In this document: one piece after another, positions 41,314-50,320 of the stretch
Layout: every line of letters starts with the position of its first letter
Numbering within the stretch: position 1 is the first letter of the stretch
Source of the DNA: Larkinella rosea
GTDB lineage: Bacteria > Bacteroidota > Bacteroidia > Cytophagales > Spirosomataceae
DNA: 64,000 bases
Assembly: GCF_003858635.1 (NCBI RefSeq)
Contig: NZ_RQJO01000008.1
Coordinates: 1,612,001 to 1,676,000 of the forward strand
Direction of reading: 5' to 3'
Translations under genes and position numbers: made by a program
Notes under the pieces: generated by a model
Told to the model about the DNA's origin: nothing
What the model saw: the letters and a program-made list of their open reading frames with translations, nothing else
The model's database searches: none

Positions 41314-42288
41314 TTACCGCCCAATTGCCACTTTCCGCAAAATCGAATCGATGATCTGCAAGGTCGTGACGCCGTCGGCTTCGGCTTCGTAGTTTAGCAG
41401 AATCCGGTGGTTGAACACGTCGGGGGCGACTTCCTTGATGTCTTCGGGCAATACGTAATCGCGCTGGTCGAAGTAGGCAAGGGCTTTGGCGGCCCGGTTC
41501 AGGTTGATGCTGGCGCGGGGCGAAACGCCGTACTGAATATACCGGGCTTCGTCGCGGAGGTTGTAGTCGAGCGGTCGGCGGGTGGCAAAAACCAGTTCGA
41601 TAATGTACTTCTCGAGGGTTTCCGAAATGGTAATTTTATTGATTTCGTTCTTGATCGCGAAAATGTCTTCCTTGTCCAGAACCGGCTGCACTTCGTAATC
41701 GAAATTCAGGTTCGACATCCGGCGCATCACCTCAAGTTCTTCATCTTTCGATAGATAGCCCACAAACACCTTCATCATAAACCGGTCGATCTGGGCTTCC
41801 GGCAGCGGATAGGTTCCTTCCTGCTCGACCGGATTTTGAGTGGCCAGCACCAGAAAAGGTTTATCGAGCACGAACGTTTCCTCCCCAATGGTCACCTGTT
41901 TTTCCTGCATCGCTTCGAGCAGCGCCGACTGCACTTTGGCGGGCGAGCGGTTGACTTCATCGGCCAGAATGAGGTTGGCAAAAACCGGTCCCTGTTTCAC
42001 TTCAAAATCGCCCGACTTCTGATTAAAAATCATCGTTCCGATCAAATCAGCCGGAAGCAAATCGGGCGTAAACTGAATTCGCTGGAAATCAAGCTGTAAT
42101 GCTTTGGCCAGCGTATTGATCGTCAGCGTTTTAGCCAAACCGGGAACGCCTTCCAGCAAAATATGTCCGCCGGTAAACAGGCCGATCAGCAGCCGGTTGA
42201 GCAACGCCTGTTGCCCCACAACAACCTTGCTCATCTCGTCGAATACCTGACGAATTTTGGTATGATAGGTAATGTCCGCTGAAGTCAT
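41314..42288 (-). CDS. MoxR-family AAA+ ATPase
   Basis: From the ATG at 42288 the protein has 324 residues (the frame extends five codons). Walker A is GVPGLAKTLTINTLA, Walker B LADEVNRSPAKVQSALLEAM, and ATQNPVEQEGTYPLPEAQ with the sensor-1 region; ISPRASINLNR-like VSPRASINLNRAAKALA is near the C terminus. MoxR ATPases act as chaperones that activate metal-containing enzymes or assemble envelope complexes, usually with a downstream DUF58 and Bat (VWA) genes. None of these partners is present here, so it seems to act alone or with genes elsewhere. It lies downstream of prmC on the same strand, separated by an AT-rich hairpin at 42290-42355. Confidence 0.92.
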   Translation of the reverse strand: MTSADITYHTKIRQVFDEMSKVVVGQQALLNRLLIGLFTGGHILLEGVPGLAKTLTINTLAKALQLDFQRIQFTPDLLPADLIGTMIFNQKSGDFEVKQGPVFANLILADEVNRSPAKVQSALLEAMQEKQVTIGEETFVLDKPFLVLATQNPVEQEGTYPLPEAQIDRFMMKVFVGYLSKDEELEVMRRMSNLNFDYEVQPVLDKEDIFAIKNEINKITISETLEKYIIELVFATRRPLDYNLRDEARYIQYGVSPRASINLNRAAKALAYFDQRDYVLPEDIKEVAPDVFNHRILLNYEAEADGVTTLQIIDSILRKVAIGR

Positions 42289-42350
42289 GGAATGAATGAA
42301 CAAGGAATAATGAACAAGAACGCTGCATCCAGCTCTTCATTATTCATTTA

Positions 42351-43196
42351 TTATTTAACCGCTTTTACAAATCGCTCTTTCCCGTGAATATCCTTGAAAA
42401 TCTGAACGTTATGGTAATTTCGTTCCTCAAAAACCTGTTGGGTCTGCGGGCCAAACCGCTCGTTGATTTCCACGAAACAGGCTCCACCGATGCTTAGATG
42501 CTGCTGACCGAAATCGGCAACGGCTTTATAAAATAGCAGCGGGTCCTGATCCTCTACAAATAACGCCAGATGGGGTTCATACCGCAATACGTTCGTTTCC
42601 ATATGTTCCGCTTCCGAGAGCGTAACGTACGGCGGATTGCTGACGACGCACTCGAAAAGGCGGTTTTCTTCGCCGACATTCAGAATGTCGCGTTGCTCAA
42701 ACTCCACGTCGGCCAGCAACGTTTGGGCGTTTAACTGCGCAACTTCCAGCGCTTCCGGCGACAAATCCCAGGCCACTACGGAAGCCTGCGGCAGAAACCG
42801 GGCCAGGGTGACGGCGATGCAGCCGCTACCGGTTCCAATGTCGATCATGTTCAATTGCCCGGTTGTTTCGGCATAATCCCGGACGATGAGCCGGATTAGT
42901 TCTTCCGTTTCGGGGCGCGGAATCAGAACCGCCGGGGACACCTGAAACTCCAGACCACAAAACTCCGTTGTGCCAATGAGGTGTTGAACGGGTTCGTGGT
43001 TGTTGAGCCGCTGAATGAGTTCGTCCCAGTCCGGTTGTGGAGGATTGGTTGGTACCGGTTTTCCGGCCACCACGTCAGTTCGGCGGAGCAAGAGGTAATG
43101 TTCCAGCAATAAAAACACGATAGCGCGGGCTTCTTCCGGGCGATAGCCCTTCAATTGCCCCACCAGCGAATCAAATAATGACTTGGCTGTAAGCAT
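42351..43196 (-). CDS. prmC: Release factor glutamine methyltransferase PrmC/HemK
   Basis: The protein has 281 residues. It methylates the Gln of the GGQ motif in release factors RF1/RF2 with S-adenosylmethionine. The N-terminal helical domain (about 1-85) binds the release factor. The methyltransferase domain contains the SAM motif IDIGTGSGCIAVTLARFLP near 120 and the catalytic VVSNPPYVT near 185. IPRPETEEL is also typical. Divergent from ribD across about 100 bases with no clear promoter that I could define. The moxR gene follows after 62 bases and may be in the same transcript. Confidence 0.94.
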   Translation of the reverse strand: MLTAKSLFDSLVGQLKGYRPEEARAIVFLLLEHYLLLRRTDVVAGKPVPTNPPQPDWDELIQRLNNHEPVQHLIGTTEFCGLEFQVSPAVLIPRPETEELIRLIVRDYAETTGQLNMIDIGTGSGCIAVTLARFLPQASVVAWDLSPEALEVAQLNAQTLLADVEFEQRDILNVGEENRLFECVVSNPPYVTLSEAEHMETNVLRYEPHLALFVEDQDPLLFYKAVADFGQQHLSIGGACFVEINERFGPQTQQVFEERNYHNVQIFKDIHGKERFVKAVK

Positions 43197-43297
43197 GCGG
43201 ACGTAAAATTTGTGTAAATCTAAGCCTTCATTAAACAGATTTTACGGTTTTTACCGATTTCTTTACGTTGTAGTATATAAACTGTTACTAAAAACCG

Positions 43298-44332
43298 TTG
43301 ATCAACGATTTATTGTTCCTGTCGCGCGCCCTGGAACTGGCCGAACGGGGCCGGGGGCACGTCAGCCCGAATCCAATGGTGGGCTGCGTAATCGTGCATA
43401 ACCAGCGCATCATTGGCGAGGGCTGGCACCGGCAATACGGTGGGCCACACGCCGAAGTTAACGCCGTTCGGTCGGTGACCGATGAGTCGCTGTTGCCCGA
43501 ATCGACGGTTTATGTGACGCTGGAACCGTGTTCGCATTACGGAAAAACCCCACCCTGCGCCGATCTGCTGATTGCCAAAAAGGTTAAAAAAGTAGTTGTC
43601 TGCAATGACGACCCGAATCCATTGGTAGCGGGAAAAGGACTGGCGAAACTGCGGGCCGCCGGAATTGCGGTAGAAACCGGTCTTTTGGCGGAACAGGGCC
43701 GGGAGTTGAACCGGCGGTTTTTTACCTTTATCGAACAGCAACGCCCCTATGTGATGCTGAAATGGGCCGAAACCGCCGACGGTTTTTTAGCCCCGCCCGA
43801 TTTCCGGCCCATTCCGATCAGCGGAGCCTTGTCGCGGCAACTCGTCCACAAATGGCGAACCGAAGAAGACGCCATTCTGGTAGGAACCAATACCGCCCGG
43901 CACGACAATCCGCACTTGAACGTCCGGCTCTGGAGCGGACGAAATCCGGTGCGAATCGTAATCGATAAACAGCTTTCGTTACCGACTTCACTGCATCTTT
44001 TCGACAATTCACAGCCGACACTTGTTTATTCGATTGTGCCGTCAGAGGCCGAAACCGTCGGCCAGACAAAATACATTCCGTTAGATCCTGCAACGGATTT
44101 CTTGCCCCAACTTATTGCCGATTTGTACCAGAAAAAGATTCAATCAGTGATTGTCGAAGGTGGGGCGGTTTTGCTCGAAAGTTTTCTGAGTCAGGGACTT
44201 TGGGATGAAGCCCGGATTTTTAAAAGCCCTAAAGTGCTGGGCGATGGGCTGACGGCTCCGCGGATTCGCGGGCGGCTGGTCGATACCGACCGCGTGGGCG
44301 ACGACTGGCTGATGACCTACAAACCGGTCTGA
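43298..44332 (+). CDS. ribD: Bifunctional riboflavin deaminase/reductase RibD
   Basis: The protein has 344 residues and starts at a TTG (INDLLFLSRALELAERGRGH follows). It catalyses two consecutive steps of riboflavin synthesis: deamination of the diaminopyrimidine product of RibA and reduction of its ribosyl side chain with NADPH. Deaminase zinc ligands are in GGPHAEVNAV (His near 50) and LEPCSHYGKTPPCADLL (two Cys). The reductase half starts near 145 (MLKWAETADGFLAPP) with WRTEEDAILVGTNTARHDNP and VIVEGGAVLLESFL. Other riboflavin genes are not in the window. It is the flavin-biosynthesis gene nearest to the envelope flavoprotein module, though 40 kb away. Confidence 0.93.
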   Translation: MINDLLFLSRALELAERGRGHVSPNPMVGCVIVHNQRIIGEGWHRQYGGPHAEVNAVRSVTDESLLPESTVYVTLEPCSHYGKTPPCADLLIAKKVKKVVVCNDDPNPLVAGKGLAKLRAAGIAVETGLLAEQGRELNRRFFTFIEQQRPYVMLKWAETADGFLAPPDFRPIPISGALSRQLVHKWRTEEDAILVGTNTARHDNPHLNVRLWSGRNPVRIVIDKQLSLPTSLHLFDNSQPTLVYSIVPSEAETVGQTKYIPLDPATDFLPQLIADLYQKKIQSVIVEGGAVLLESFLSQGLWDEARIFKSPKVLGDGLTAPRIRGRLVDTDRVGDDWLMTYKPV

Positions 44333-44484
44333 ACCCGCTCGCAGGCCGATTCAAAAAGCCGGGCTATAAGTAAGTGTTTGACCGATTTATCTTTAAGAAC
44401 GTATGGATTGAACGGCAACGGATTCGTATAATCGGTAACGAGTAATCCTGTTTTTACACTGAACCCATTAACGCTTTCGTATCT

Positions 44485-46254
44485 ATGAAATGGACGCAGG
44501 TTATTGATCCGTTTAATAACATTGTTTTGTCCGTGCTGGTCGCGGCAATGCCCATCCTTTTCATTTTCTGGGCGTTGATTATCCGAAAAATGAAGGGCTA
44601 TCAGGCCAGTTTGATCGCGACGGTTATTGCGGCCCTGATTGCCATTTTCATTTACGGAATGCCGGTGAAACTGGCGGTTTTGTCGTTCAGCCACGGTGCG
44701 TTATACGGCTTATTTCCAATCTGCTGGCTGGTCATCATGGCGGTTTTTCTCTTCAACTTAACCGTTAAAAGCGGCCAGTTTGAGATTATCAAGCACTTCA
44801 TGGCGTCCATTACCTCCGACCGGCGGTTGCAGGCACTCCTCATTGCGTTCTCGTTTGGCTCCTTTCTGGAAGGAACCGCCGGTTTTGGGGCGCCGGTTGC
44901 GATCACGGCCGCCATGCTGGTCGGTTTGGGTTTCAATCCGCTGTATGCCTCGGGGATCTGCCTGATTGCCAACACCGCTCCGGTGGCGTTTGGCTCCATC
45001 GGGATTCCGATCACGGTGGCTTCGCAGGTGTCTGGTATCCCGGAATTACCGATCTCGCAGATGGTGGGACGCACGCTCCCGATTCTGTCGATCATCCTGC
45101 CGTTTTACCTGGTTACGATCATCGCCGGTTTTAAAAAAGCACGGGAAATCATGCCTGCGGTGCTGGTTTCGGGCGTTTCATTCGCCTTTTTGCAATGGTT
45201 TTCGTCCAATTATTTAGGGCCTTCCCTGCCCGATGTCATCGCCGGACTGGGCTCTATTGTCGCGCTGATGGTGTTCCTGCGGTTCTGGAAACCCAAAACC
45301 GTCTGGCGGTTTGTCAACGAACCCGCTCCAACTTTCAATACGGAGATCAGCTATACGGGCGGACAAATGCTGCGGGCGTGGTCGCCGTTTCTGGTGCTGA
45401 CAATGATGATTATTGCCTGGGGGATTCAGCCGATCAAGGACGTGCTCAACGCCGTCGGCATGATTCAGTTCGAAGTACCGGGCCTGCACAATGCCATTCA
45501 GGGCAAAGACGGCTCTTTATTGCCTAAAGTTTTTAAATTCAACTATTTATCAGCCGCCGGAACTGCCATTCTGGTTGCCAATCTGGTGGTTATACCCCTG
45601 ATTGGGTTGACGTATGGTGAGGCTACGAAGGTATTTCTCAGCACCTTAAAACAGTTGCGGTTTCCGGTGTTGACCATTGCCGCCGTACTGGGGTTCGCAT
45701 ACATCGTGAATGACTCGGGCATTACGCTCACCCTGGCCGACGCGCTGGCGAATACCGGCAGTTTGTTTCCGTTTTTTGCTCCCGTTCTGGGTTGGCTGGG
45801 CGTTTTTATCACCGGTTCCGATACCTCGGCGAATGCCCTGTTTAGTAAACTCCAGTTCGCTACAGCTCAGTCGATTGGCGTTGATCCGGTAGTCACGGTG
45901 GCGGCCAACGTGTCGGGTGGGGTGGTCGGTAAAATGATTTCTCCGCAATCGATCGCGGTGGCGGCTGCGGCCGGTGATCTGGTTGGAAAGGAATCGCAGC
46001 TATTCCGGTTTACGGTCAAGCACAGTTTTATCATGTTGATCGTCATCTGCTTCATCACACTGGCGCAGGCGTATGTTTTTCAGGGGGTCATTCCGATCTA
46101 TGAAATGCTGAGCAATCAGAAAACCGTTGTCCTGCCCGACTTGTCAAAAGGCTATACCTATCTTCTGATTCTGGCCGTGGTGCTGATTGCACTGGCATCG
46201 GCTATTCTGGTCATTACCAATAAAAAAACGCAAAAGCCGACACTGGTCAATTGA
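44485..46254 (+). CDS. L-lactate permease (LctP family)
   Basis: The protein has 589 residues, with about fourteen membrane helices. Family hallmarks are the N-terminal ALIIRKMKGYQASLIATV, SFGSFLEGTAGFGAPVAI near 128 (the GAGFG-type substrate loop), and FITGSDTSANALFSKLQ near 445, followed by MISPQSIAVAAAAGDLVGKE. It imports lactate or glycolate by proton symport. It stands alone with a 151-base upstream gap in which I could not place a promoter. It converges with nagA, the two stops being only four bases apart. No lactate dehydrogenase genes (LldEFG or LldD) are nearby. Confidence 0.93.
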   Translation: MKWTQVIDPFNNIVLSVLVAAMPILFIFWALIIRKMKGYQASLIATVIAALIAIFIYGMPVKLAVLSFSHGALYGLFPICWLVIMAVFLFNLTVKSGQFEIIKHFMASITSDRRLQALLIAFSFGSFLEGTAGFGAPVAITAAMLVGLGFNPLYASGICLIANTAPVAFGSIGIPITVASQVSGIPELPISQMVGRTLPILSIILPFYLVTIIAGFKKAREIMPAVLVSGVSFAFLQWFSSNYLGPSLPDVIAGLGSIVALMVFLRFWKPKTVWRFVNEPAPTFNTEISYTGGQMLRAWSPFLVLTMMIIAWGIQPIKDVLNAVGMIQFEVPGLHNAIQGKDGSLLPKVFKFNYLSAAGTAILVANLVVIPLIGLTYGEATKVFLSTLKQLRFPVLTIAAVLGFAYIVNDSGITLTLADALANTGSLFPFFAPVLGWLGVFITGSDTSANALFSKLQFATAQSIGVDPVVTVAANVSGGVVGKMISPQSIAVAAAAGDLVGKESQLFRFTVKHSFIMLIVICFITLAQAYVFQGVIPIYEMLSNQKTVVLPDLSKGYTYLLILAVVLIALASAILVITNKKTQKPTLVN

Positions 46255-46258
46255 TTTT

Positions 46259-47416
46259 TCAGGAAGAAGCCGTTTGGTAAAATTGCCCGTTTGTCAGCAC
46301 CTGAGAAACCGCCAGGTCGTTATCCAAAACCACCAGATTTGCGGCAAAACCGGGCTGGATTTTCCCCAGCGAATTGCCCAGTCCAATAATTTCGGCCGGA
46401 ATCGTCGATGCCATGCGAAAAACCTCGGCGGCTTCCAAACCCACGTGCCGGATGCAATTCTGAACGGCGTTCAGCAGGGTAATCGACGAACCGGCCAGTT
46501 TGCCTTCGTGGTTCGTGTATCGCCCGTTTTCATAGTAGAGCGTAAAATCATCGAACGCGTAGGTCGGCTGGGGCGGATTGGCAAAAATAGCGTCCGAAAT
46601 CAGGAACAACCGCTCGCCGAGCAGGCGCTTGGCAATCCGGATCGTGGCCCAGTCGCAGTGAAAACCGTCGGCTACAATGCTGGCCCGCACCGCCGGATGG
46701 TCAAAAACCGCCCCGACCACGCCCGGTTCGCGGCTTTCGAACGGACGCATGGCGTTATACAAATGCGTCGCCAGCGTAATCCCGTTAGCATACGCTGCCA
46801 TAGCTTCCCGATACGTTGCATTGCTGTGGCCCAGCGAAAGCAGGATTGATGTAGTTTGGGCTTGACTCACCAGTTGAACCAGTTGTTGAGAATGGAAGAT
46901 TTCGGGTGCAATGGTCAGCATCCGAATGGTATCACGCCCTTTTTCAAAAAGCATATCCAACTCCGCTTCGCCAGGTTGCCGAACGTACTGGAGACTGTGG
47001 ACACCCCGCTTCTCGGGGTTGATATACGGCCCTTCCACGTGCAATCCCAGTACCCCGTTCGGGTTCGTTTGCCGTAGGTTGCCCACCGCTTCAATGGCGT
47101 TCAGAATAACATCCAGTGAGGTTGAATAGAGCGTAGGCAGAACCGATGTCGTCCCGTTTTTCAGGTGGGTCTGGTAAATGTGCGATACGGTTTCGGTCGT
47201 TGGCGCTTCATTCAGGAAAACGTCGGAACCGCCGTACACCTGTAGATCGACAAAACCGGGAATCAGCCATTTTTCCTGCAAATCAATCGTTTCCGAACCC
47301 GCCAGTTCGCCGGTTGAGATTTCCTGAATCAAACCGTTCGACACCCGAACGAATGCGCCCGATAAAATCGTGTTTCCGGTAAAAACCGTGGCATTTTTGA
47401 GCGTAACTTCCTGCAT
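46259..47416 (-). CDS. nagA: N-acetylglucosamine-6-phosphate deacetylase
   Basis: The protein has 385 residues of the amidohydrolase superfamily. It deacetylates GlcNAc-6-phosphate in amino-sugar and peptidoglycan recycling. Motifs: GFVDLQVYGGSDVFLNEA at the metal side (typical NagA with Gln in place of the first His pair), LGLHVEGPYINPEKRG with the metal-binding Glu, SLGHSNATYREAM (His), and LATHLYNAMRPFESREPG (His). ISDAIFANP holds the catalytic Asp. The usual partner nagB is not adjacent. It lies directly upstream of aroE on the other side (aroE ends 75 bases before the nagA start region, both minus strand). Confidence 0.93.
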   Translation of the reverse strand: MQEVTLKNATVFTGNTILSGAFVRVSNGLIQEISTGELAGSETIDLQEKWLIPGFVDLQVYGGSDVFLNEAPTTETVSHIYQTHLKNGTTSVLPTLYSTSLDVILNAIEAVGNLRQTNPNGVLGLHVEGPYINPEKRGVHSLQYVRQPGEAELDMLFEKGRDTIRMLTIAPEIFHSQQLVQLVSQAQTTSILLSLGHSNATYREAMAAYANGITLATHLYNAMRPFESREPGVVGAVFDHPAVRASIVADGFHCDWATIRIAKRLLGERLFLISDAIFANPPQPTYAFDDFTLYYENGRYTNHEGKLAGSSITLLNAVQNCIRHVGLEAAEVFRMASTIPAEIIGLGNSLGKIQPGFAANLVVLDNDLAVSQVLTNGQFYQTASS

Positions 47417-47490
47417 GGTTTATCGCTCTGACAGTGCCGGGCCGTCGCTACGGTCGGAGACCCTGTCAGCGGTATTTCTGAGTTGAATTG

Positions 47491-48243
47491 TTACCGATTC
47501 CAGATTTCCCAGGCTTTCTCGGCTTGCAGATGCAGCATCGGCAAACCATTGTGTGTCGTGGCACCGTGTTCACGACCCAACTGCAAAAACCGGGTTTCGG
47601 CCGGGTTGTATACCAGATCATATAACAAATGCCGATGCGTCAGCATGCCGTACGGAATGGCCGGACTGGCTTCGGTATTCGGATAGGTTCCGACCGGTGA
47701 GGTGTTGATAATCAAGCGGTATTCTTCCAGAATTTCCGGGCTGATGGCGTCGTAAGCCAGTGCCTCGGCGGTTTGCTGACGGGAAATCAGCCGGTAGCGA
47801 ATCTGCAAATCGGTGAGGGCGGTGGTCACGGCTTTGGCCGCTCCGCCGTTGCCGAGCACCAGTGCCTGAAGTATATCCGGGATAATCTCGAGCGATTTCA
47901 ACCAGTCTTCCAGCGATAAACGAAAACCGTAGTAATCGGTGTTGTAGCCGATTTTTCGACCATTCGGGAGAATCCGGATCGTGTTGACGGCACCAATGCG
48001 ACCCGCCGAAGCCGGGTCGAGTTCATCCAGAAAAGGAATAACGGCCTGTTTGTGCGGAATCGTAACGTTCAGCCCGACCAGATCGGGAATCGAAGCGATT
48101 AGTTCCGGGAAAGCCGTCGGGTCGGGCAGCTCGAACAAATCGTAACGACTGTCCGGAATGCCTTCTTTCGCGAACTTTTCAGTAAAATATTTCTGGGAAA
48201 ACGAGTGAGTAAGCGGATACCCAATCAGTCCGTAACGGCGCAT
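47491..48243 (-). CDS. aroE: Shikimate dehydrogenase AroE
   Basis: The protein has 250 residues, slightly shorter than the E. coli enzyme. It reduces 3-dehydroshikimate with NADPH in aromatic amino acid synthesis. The shikimate site shows YPLTHSFSQKYF (Ser pair), NVTIPHKQAV (catalytic Lys) and NTDYYGF (Asp). The cofactor domain has VLGNGGAAKAV and NTSPVGTYP; YDLVYNPAETRFL and GLPMLHLQAEKAWEIW close the family pattern. It has its own promoter at 48266-48298 and is followed by nagA on the same strand after 74 bases. Confidence 0.94.
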   Translation of the reverse strand: MRRYGLIGYPLTHSFSQKYFTEKFAKEGIPDSRYDLFELPDPTAFPELIASIPDLVGLNVTIPHKQAVIPFLDELDPASAGRIGAVNTIRILPNGRKIGYNTDYYGFRLSLEDWLKSLEIIPDILQALVLGNGGAAKAVTTALTDLQIRYRLISRQQTAEALAYDAISPEILEEYRLIINTSPVGTYPNTEASPAIPYGMLTHRHLLYDLVYNPAETRFLQLGREHGATTHNGLPMLHLQAEKAWEIWNR

Positions 48244-48265
48244 AAAATGAAATAAATCGGTTGCC

Positions 48266-48298
48266 CAAAGCTACGACCAAAACCGATAGGGCCGCCAA
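48266..48298 (-). promoter_or_regulatory. Promoter of aroE
   Basis: On the minus strand TTG (48296-48298) is followed after 22 bases by TAGCTTTG (48266-48273), matching the TTG-N17-23-TAnnTTTG pattern. The -7 element is about 22 bases upstream of the aroE ATG. Confidence 0.5.
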
Positions 48299-48306
48299 AA
48301 AACCGA

Positions 48307-48855
48307 TTAAATTGCGCCGTTGACCACCACCGAAAAAATGGCATCCTGAATCCGGATGGTGTCGGGCCGCGACCGGCCGGGCGAATCACTTTCCGGATCG
48401 ATAACGAAGGTCGCGTTCAAGTGCCCTTCCAATTCGTGGCTGCTTGGGTTATAAGCATCGATCGTTACTTCGTTTTTTTCCGTTTTTGAGCTAATCAGAT
48501 TGTACCGATCGCCGGTCGAATTATCGCCAAGGCGGGTATAGATCCAGGCCGACAGCGGAGTTCCGTTGAGGGCATCCCAATGGATGGGTTGCAGTGGGTA
48601 AGTTCCGGGTTTAGCTGGTAATTGGTTGATACTTAGCCAGTCAACTTCGCCACTGGTGCGAAACGTACCGCATTCTTCTACCATCACATTGATGCTGTCG
48701 CGGTTGGAAAACGTTGCCGTTGAAGCCGCCGACCATTCTTTTTTATTCTTCAGCGCCATGAAATTTCCGCAGCCGGGCAGTTGAGGAACGCCGATTTTCT
48801 TGTTGTCGCAGTTGAGTAAAAGACCAATTAAAGAGACTAATAAAATATTTTTCAT
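48307..48855 (-). CDS. Probable lipoprotein of unknown function
   Basis: From the ATG at 48855 the protein has 182 residues; the frame extends 24 codons higher without looking like protein. MKNILLVSLIGLLLNCDNKK is a lipoprotein-like signal with Cys at 16, although Asn before the Cys is unusual. The mature part has NFMALKNKKEWSAASTATF and strands such as LEGHLNATFVIDPES, and ends IFSVVVNGAI. It resembles small beta-sandwich lipoproteins annotated DUF6252 in Bacteroidota; that is an impression, not a firm call. It lies upstream of aroE on the same strand with a 63-base gap that contains the aroE promoter. Confidence 0.6.
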   Translation of the reverse strand: MKNILLVSLIGLLLNCDNKKIGVPQLPGCGNFMALKNKKEWSAASTATFSNRDSINVMVEECGTFRTSGEVDWLSINQLPAKPGTYPLQPIHWDALNGTPLSAWIYTRLGDNSTGDRYNLISSKTEKNEVTIDAYNPSSHELEGHLNATFVIDPESDSPGRSRPDTIRIQDAIFSVVVNGAI

Positions 48856-49015
48856 TTGTGGTATGGGCGGGAATATGCAAATTTTCCTACAATGACCATT
48901 TAGACGGTGAAATGGTTTAAAAGACACATGAAAAAATTAAAGTAGCCGATAAAAACCGGGGCGTCGCTTTTCCCGATTAATCTCGGATATTTGCAATCAG
49001 ACTGTTGAGTAATTT

Positions 49016-50221
49016 ATGTACAACCTGATTTTATTTGACGATCCGACGATCCGTACGGCTTTATTGCCTTTCACGTTTACCCGGCCTGTGAGCGAAATCC
49101 GGATCGGTATCTGCACGATTACGGAAAAATGGGCCCAACAACTTCAGACAAAACCGTCGTTTCTCACCGAGTTGTACCTGCAAATAAAATATCCGCGTCT
49201 GGTAACGCAAGACGGTTTTTTCGTAAACGGTGCAATTTGCCCTACCAAATCGCTTATTAATGCATTAAATGGCCTAAAACCGGGTGTTGGTCTGGTAACA
49301 CCGGATGGTTTGCTCGTCGCTTTGCGCAGCGAAAAATTGCTTTCGTCAGTTCCTTCCGTAGCGGACGCCGACACGGTCGCAGTCTTCGACGAACCGCTGA
49401 CGATCATCCGAAATCTGCCGGATCTATTTGCCAATAATGCCGAGCAGATTCGGGCCGATTTTGAACGGTTGACGGCGGGCCGAACCTCGCAGGCCATCAC
49501 CGATCCGCACACCCGGTGTTATGCACCCGAAAATATTTTTGTAGAGGAAGGCGCGGTGATTCGGGCGGCTGTCCTGAACGCCGAAAACGGGCCAATCTAC
49601 GTTGGCAAAAACGCGATGATTCAGGAAGGTACGGTGATGCTCGGGCCGTTTGCGCTCTGCGATCACGCGACGGTGAACTGGGGCGGAAAAATGCGGAGCA
49701 ACACCACGATCGGACCGTATACCAAGGTGGGTGGAGAAATCAGCAATTCGGTTTTTTTCGGCTACAGCAACAAAGGCCACGACGGTTTTCTGGGCAATTC
49801 GGTCATCGGGGAATGGTGCAACCTCGGGGCCAATACCAACAACTCCAATCTGAAAAACGATTATACCAACGTCAGTTTATACAGTTACGCCACCGGGCAG
49901 TTTGAAAACACCGGGCGGTTATTCTGCGGCCTGATGATGGGCGATTACACGAAAGTCGGCATCAGCACGATGTTCAATACCGGCACGGTGGTGGGCGTCA
50001 ATGGTAATGTGTTCGGAGCCGGTTTTCAGCCTAAATACATTCCATCGTTTTCGTGGGGCGGTGGTGCCGAAGGTTTTACAAACTACCGGTTGGAAAAAGC
50101 GTTGCAGGTGGCCCGCGAAACCATTGGCCGCCGGGGGCGGGTGTTTGACGAAGTAGAGGAAACTATTTTGCGGGAAGTGCATCGGATGGAAGTCGAGCGG
50201 AGTAAAGGAGGAGAGGAGTAA
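49016..50221 (+). CDS. GlmU-like putative sugar nucleotidyltransferase with left-handed beta-helix
   Basis: The protein has 401 residues. The N-terminal half (about 1-170, starting YNLILFDDPTIRTALLPFTF) is a divergent nucleotidyltransferase-like domain without the canonical GxGxRMxP start. The C-terminal half (about 180-370) is built of hexapeptide repeats forming a left-handed beta-helix, for example AVIRAAVLNAENGPIYVGK, TTIGPYTKVGGEISNSVFF and VIGEWCNLGANTNNSNLKND. Proteins like this are annotated in Bacteroidota as GlmU family or putative sugar nucleotidyl transferase. Transfer of sugar-phosphate and/or acetyl groups is likely, but the exact reaction is unknown. It starts a group continuing to holB, rimB and rimK. 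Confidence 0.85.
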   Translation: MYNLILFDDPTIRTALLPFTFTRPVSEIRIGICTITEKWAQQLQTKPSFLTELYLQIKYPRLVTQDGFFVNGAICPTKSLINALNGLKPGVGLVTPDGLLVALRSEKLLSSVPSVADADTVAVFDEPLTIIRNLPDLFANNAEQIRADFERLTAGRTSQAITDPHTRCYAPENIFVEEGAVIRAAVLNAENGPIYVGKNAMIQEGTVMLGPFALCDHATVNWGGKMRSNTTIGPYTKVGGEISNSVFFGYSNKGHDGFLGNSVIGEWCNLGANTNNSNLKNDYTNVSLYSYATGQFENTGRLFCGLMMGDYTKVGISTMFNTGTVVGVNGNVFGAGFQPKYIPSFSWGGGAEGFTNYRLEKALQVARETIGRRGRVFDEVEETILREVHRMEVERSKGGEE

Positions 50222-50320
50222 GGGAGTAAAGAAAAAGCAGACAGCAACTTAAACAGGATGAAAGCAGAAAAGGGTGGAGAATGCTCTCCATTCTTCCCTT
50301 CCTTCTTTCCTCCTCTGATT

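Noticed and set aside
43210-43401. Small plus-strand frame in front of ribD
   Set aside because: It overlaps ribD in another frame and has no protein-like features.
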